Below, in pieces: positions 5,006 through 6,546 of a stretch of DNA of 6,546 nucleotides (positions are counted from its first letter, which is position 1; each line of letters begins with the position of its first letter). A program made the position numbers and the translations under genes. Where the stretch lies: NCBI GenBank assembly GCA_030638325.1, contig DAOWEV010000142.1, forward strand, positions 1 through 6,546. The letters are read 5' to 3'. Source of the stretch: Bacteroidales bacterium. Lineage in GTDB: Bacteria > Bacteroidota > Bacteroidia > Bacteroidales > JAGOPY01. The notes under the pieces are model-generated. The model saw nothing but the letters and a program-made list of their open reading frames with translations, had not been told where the DNA came from and made no database searches.

Positions 5006-5776
5006 TTGAAAAAAACTGCTGTCTTTCTAACACTTGTTTTTGCTATTGTCATTATTGCGGGATCAAATAGTTTCAGTCAGCACTCCAGGGTGCTGAACCT
5101 GCCGAAATATGATCATGCAAAATACCATTTTGGTTTCAGGATCGGTGGCAACCAGATGTTTTTTTCTGTTAAGACAAATGAGAATATCAATACCCTGGTA
5201 TTTGATGGCATCCAGACACCGGATCTGAATTTAGATTCCTCTATGTTATTATCTGCCAATTCAGATCCTGCCCTGGGTTTCGTGATAGGTCTTGTAGGGG
5301 AAATGAAGCTGGGAAAATATTTCAGACTGAGGTTTGAACCCGGATTGTCGTTTGGAGAGCGCATGATGAATTTTTCTGTATTGGGCTTTAAGAATGGAGA
5401 TAAATCCATTATTGAGGTACAAAAAAGAACCTCCTCAACTCATATCGATTTTCCGCTTGTTATCAAATATACATCAAAACGCCTGAATAATATGCGGGCC
5501 TACCTTCTGGCGGGAGTCCAATACAGCTTAGACCTGGCGTCAACAGCCCGGAAAGAGGATGAAAACCAGGAGATACATGTTAAACTTCGGAAAAATGATG
5601 TGTACTTCGTTACCGGCGTGGGGTTTGATTTTTACAACCCCTGGTTTAAATTCGGCATTGAGATAAGAATGAATTATGGGATCTTCGATCTTTTAAAACG
5701 TGAAAATACCAGTTATACAATTGCCATTGATAGCATGAAGTCCAAAATATTCCAGTTAATCCTTACCTTTGAATAA
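5006..5776 (+). CDS. porT: PorT-like outer-membrane beta-barrel protein of the type IX secretion system
   Basis: A 256-residue exported protein. An N-terminal signal peptide (residues 1 to about 24: MKK, a hydrophobic core, then GSNSFSQ) is followed by NLPKYDHAKYHFGFRIGGNQ, which matches the start of mature PorT/SprT proteins. The rest alternates short amphipathic strands with turns (LGFVIGLVGEMKLG, FRLRFEPGLSFGER, IDFPLVIKYTSKR, YLLAGVQYSLDL, VYFVTGVGFDFY, FKFGIEIRMNYG) and ends in an aromatic FQLILTFE, as expected for an outer-membrane barrel. PorT is required for type IX secretion in Porphyromonas and gliding flavobacteria. The start codon is TTG: TAA at 5000-5002 closes the frame just upstream, and no in-frame ATG occurs before the mature barrel. 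A PorT-family barrel of another role remains possible. Confidence 0.8.
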   Translation: MKKTAVFLTLVFAIVIIAGSNSFSQHSRVLNLPKYDHAKYHFGFRIGGNQMFFSVKTNENINTLVFDGIQTPDLNLDSSMLLSANSDPALGFVIGLVGEMKLGKYFRLRFEPGLSFGERMMNFSVLGFKNGDKSIIEVQKRTSSTHIDFPLVIKYTSKRLNNMRAYLLAGVQYSLDLASTARKEDENQEIHVKLRKNDVYFVTGVGFDFYNPWFKFGIEIRMNYGIFDLLKRENTSYTIAIDSMKSKIFQLILTFE

Positions 5777-5794
5777 AAAATTTGTCTTCCTGGC

Positions 5795-6484
5795 ATGGAA
5801 CCTACTAATAACCCCGACCTGTTTAAGATTCTTGTGAAAAAGGGTACTTTAAAGCAAGAGGTCTACAATAATACCCTTAATTCTTTCAGGATGATGAAAA
5901 AAGTCATCGGCGATATGATCGCCAGTTATGACAAGGAATATGAGCATTTAAAGAAGAAAATACCTTTTGAGTATAAGGAAACGGGAGAGTTTGAGCTGCA
6001 TATAAAATTTGCCGGCGATATTCTGATCTTTATCATGCATACCAATGTCTTTGAATTCTCCCGCGATCATGAGGTCATGAAAACGGCTTATATCAAGAAA
6101 GACAGGGACCGGTCATACTGTGGTATCATACAAATTTTTAACTTCCTGGCTGACTCGTTCAAGTACAACAGGGGCAAGGATGTGGGCTATTTGATCGGAA
6201 GGGTATTTGTGAACAAGGACATGTGCTATTTTATTGAAGGAAAGCGGGAGATTGGGATGCTCTACCCGAACTTCGGAAAAGCGAAGCTGGATAAGGAGGC
6301 GGTACAGAAAATCGTTGAATCAGCCATGCTGTACACCATCAATTTCGACCTCCTGACACCTCCATATCAATCACAGGTACAGGTCAGCGTTCAGGAGATG
6401 AAATCCATCATGGACAGCCAGTCACTGAAAACCGGTAAGAGACTGGGTTTTAAGTTCCAGGCTGATAAGGAACTTGACCCTTAG
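5795..6484 (+). CDS. Uncharacterised cytoplasmic protein downstream of porT
   Basis: A 229-residue protein with no signal peptide or membrane segment. It has a charged N-terminal helical part (KGTLKQEVYNNTLNSFRMMKKVIGDMIASYDKEYEHLKKK, about residues 17-55). A mixed alpha/beta core follows, with ELHIKFAGDILIFIMHTNVFEFS, YCGIIQIFNFLADSF and VGYLIGRVFVNKDMCYFIEG. After a helix comes a stretch beginning LLTPPYQSQVQVSVQEMKSI. I recognise no catalytic motif and no named family. It looks like a single-domain protein conserved in Bacteroidota, but that is an impression, not a search result. It begins 18 bp after the porT stop with no separate promoter box, so the two genes are probably co-transcribed. 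Its frame and composition look normal and intact. Confidence 0.8.
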   Translation: MEPTNNPDLFKILVKKGTLKQEVYNNTLNSFRMMKKVIGDMIASYDKEYEHLKKKIPFEYKETGEFELHIKFAGDILIFIMHTNVFEFSRDHEVMKTAYIKKDRDRSYCGIIQIFNFLADSFKYNRGKDVGYLIGRVFVNKDMCYFIEGKREIGMLYPNFGKAKLDKEAVQKIVESAMLYTINFDLLTPPYQSQVQVSVQEMKSIMDSQSLKTGKRLGFKFQADKELDP

Positions 6485-6498
6485 GGTCAGATGTGACC
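6475..6498 (+). other. Two mutually exclusive short hairpins at the 3' end of the last gene
   Basis: TGACCC (6475-6480) pairs with GGGTCA (6484-6489) across the stop codon, and GGTCA (6485-6489) can instead pair with TGACC (6494-6498). Both stems are short (5-6 bp) and no immediate U-tract follows. They may be a weak 3' mRNA structure rather than a proper terminator. The remaining bases to 6546 show no recognisable gene. Confidence 0.3.
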
Positions 6499-6546
6499 AA
6501 GGGGTTAAAAATCCCAGAAAAAATCTTGCAAGTTTTAAAAAAAGCA

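Overview
The window reads as a chromosomal segment from a member of the Bacteroidota, probably near the Bacteroidales/Marinilabiliales. Three signs support this. Five intergenic regions carry the Bacteroidota -7 promoter box TAnnTTTG at a sensible distance from a start codon. One gene encodes PorT, a protein of the type IX secretion system, which is restricted to this phylum. The KdsC, DUF2520 and heptose-kinase proteins also have the family features usual in Bacteroidota. Base composition is moderately AT-rich in genes and strongly AT-rich between them.

Left block, minus strand (about 1-1394): one tightly packed operon behind a promoter at 1387-1394. It encodes a Rossmann/DUF2520 protein, then a KdsC-type phosphatase with an ATGATGA overlap, then the first 14 codons of a probable UbiA-family prenyltransferase that runs off the left edge. 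Between this operon and the next gene lie the C-terminal stump of a dead ECF sigma factor (plus strand, stop at 1540) and a 12-unit, 7-bp tandem array. The array ends exactly at the stop codon of a small membrane-anchored protein of unknown function (minus strand, 1634-2155).

Middle block, plus strand: a divergent intergenic region carries a GC-rich palindromic repeat and a promoter. It is followed by a class I aspartate-type aminotransferase (2380-3582) and then a 344-bp gap. This gap is not empty. It holds a roughly 220-bp inverted-repeat-bounded element containing a frameshifted, internally deleted relic of a four-helix-bundle (S23/IVP-like) gene. Next comes a stand-alone D-glycero-beta-D-manno-heptose-7-phosphate kinase (3927-4922) with its own promoter.

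Right block, plus strand: porT (TTG start at 5006), followed after 18 bp by an unrecognised cytoplasmic protein (5795-6484), probably in the same transcript.

Functionally, the recognisable genes centre on the outer envelope: Kdo (KdsC), heptose (RfaE1) and type IX secretion (PorT), whose cargo is anchored to A-type LPS in species studied. I see no intact mobile element, defence system, RNA gene or CRISPR array. The novel-looking material is the small intergenic relics and repeats, not a complete new system.
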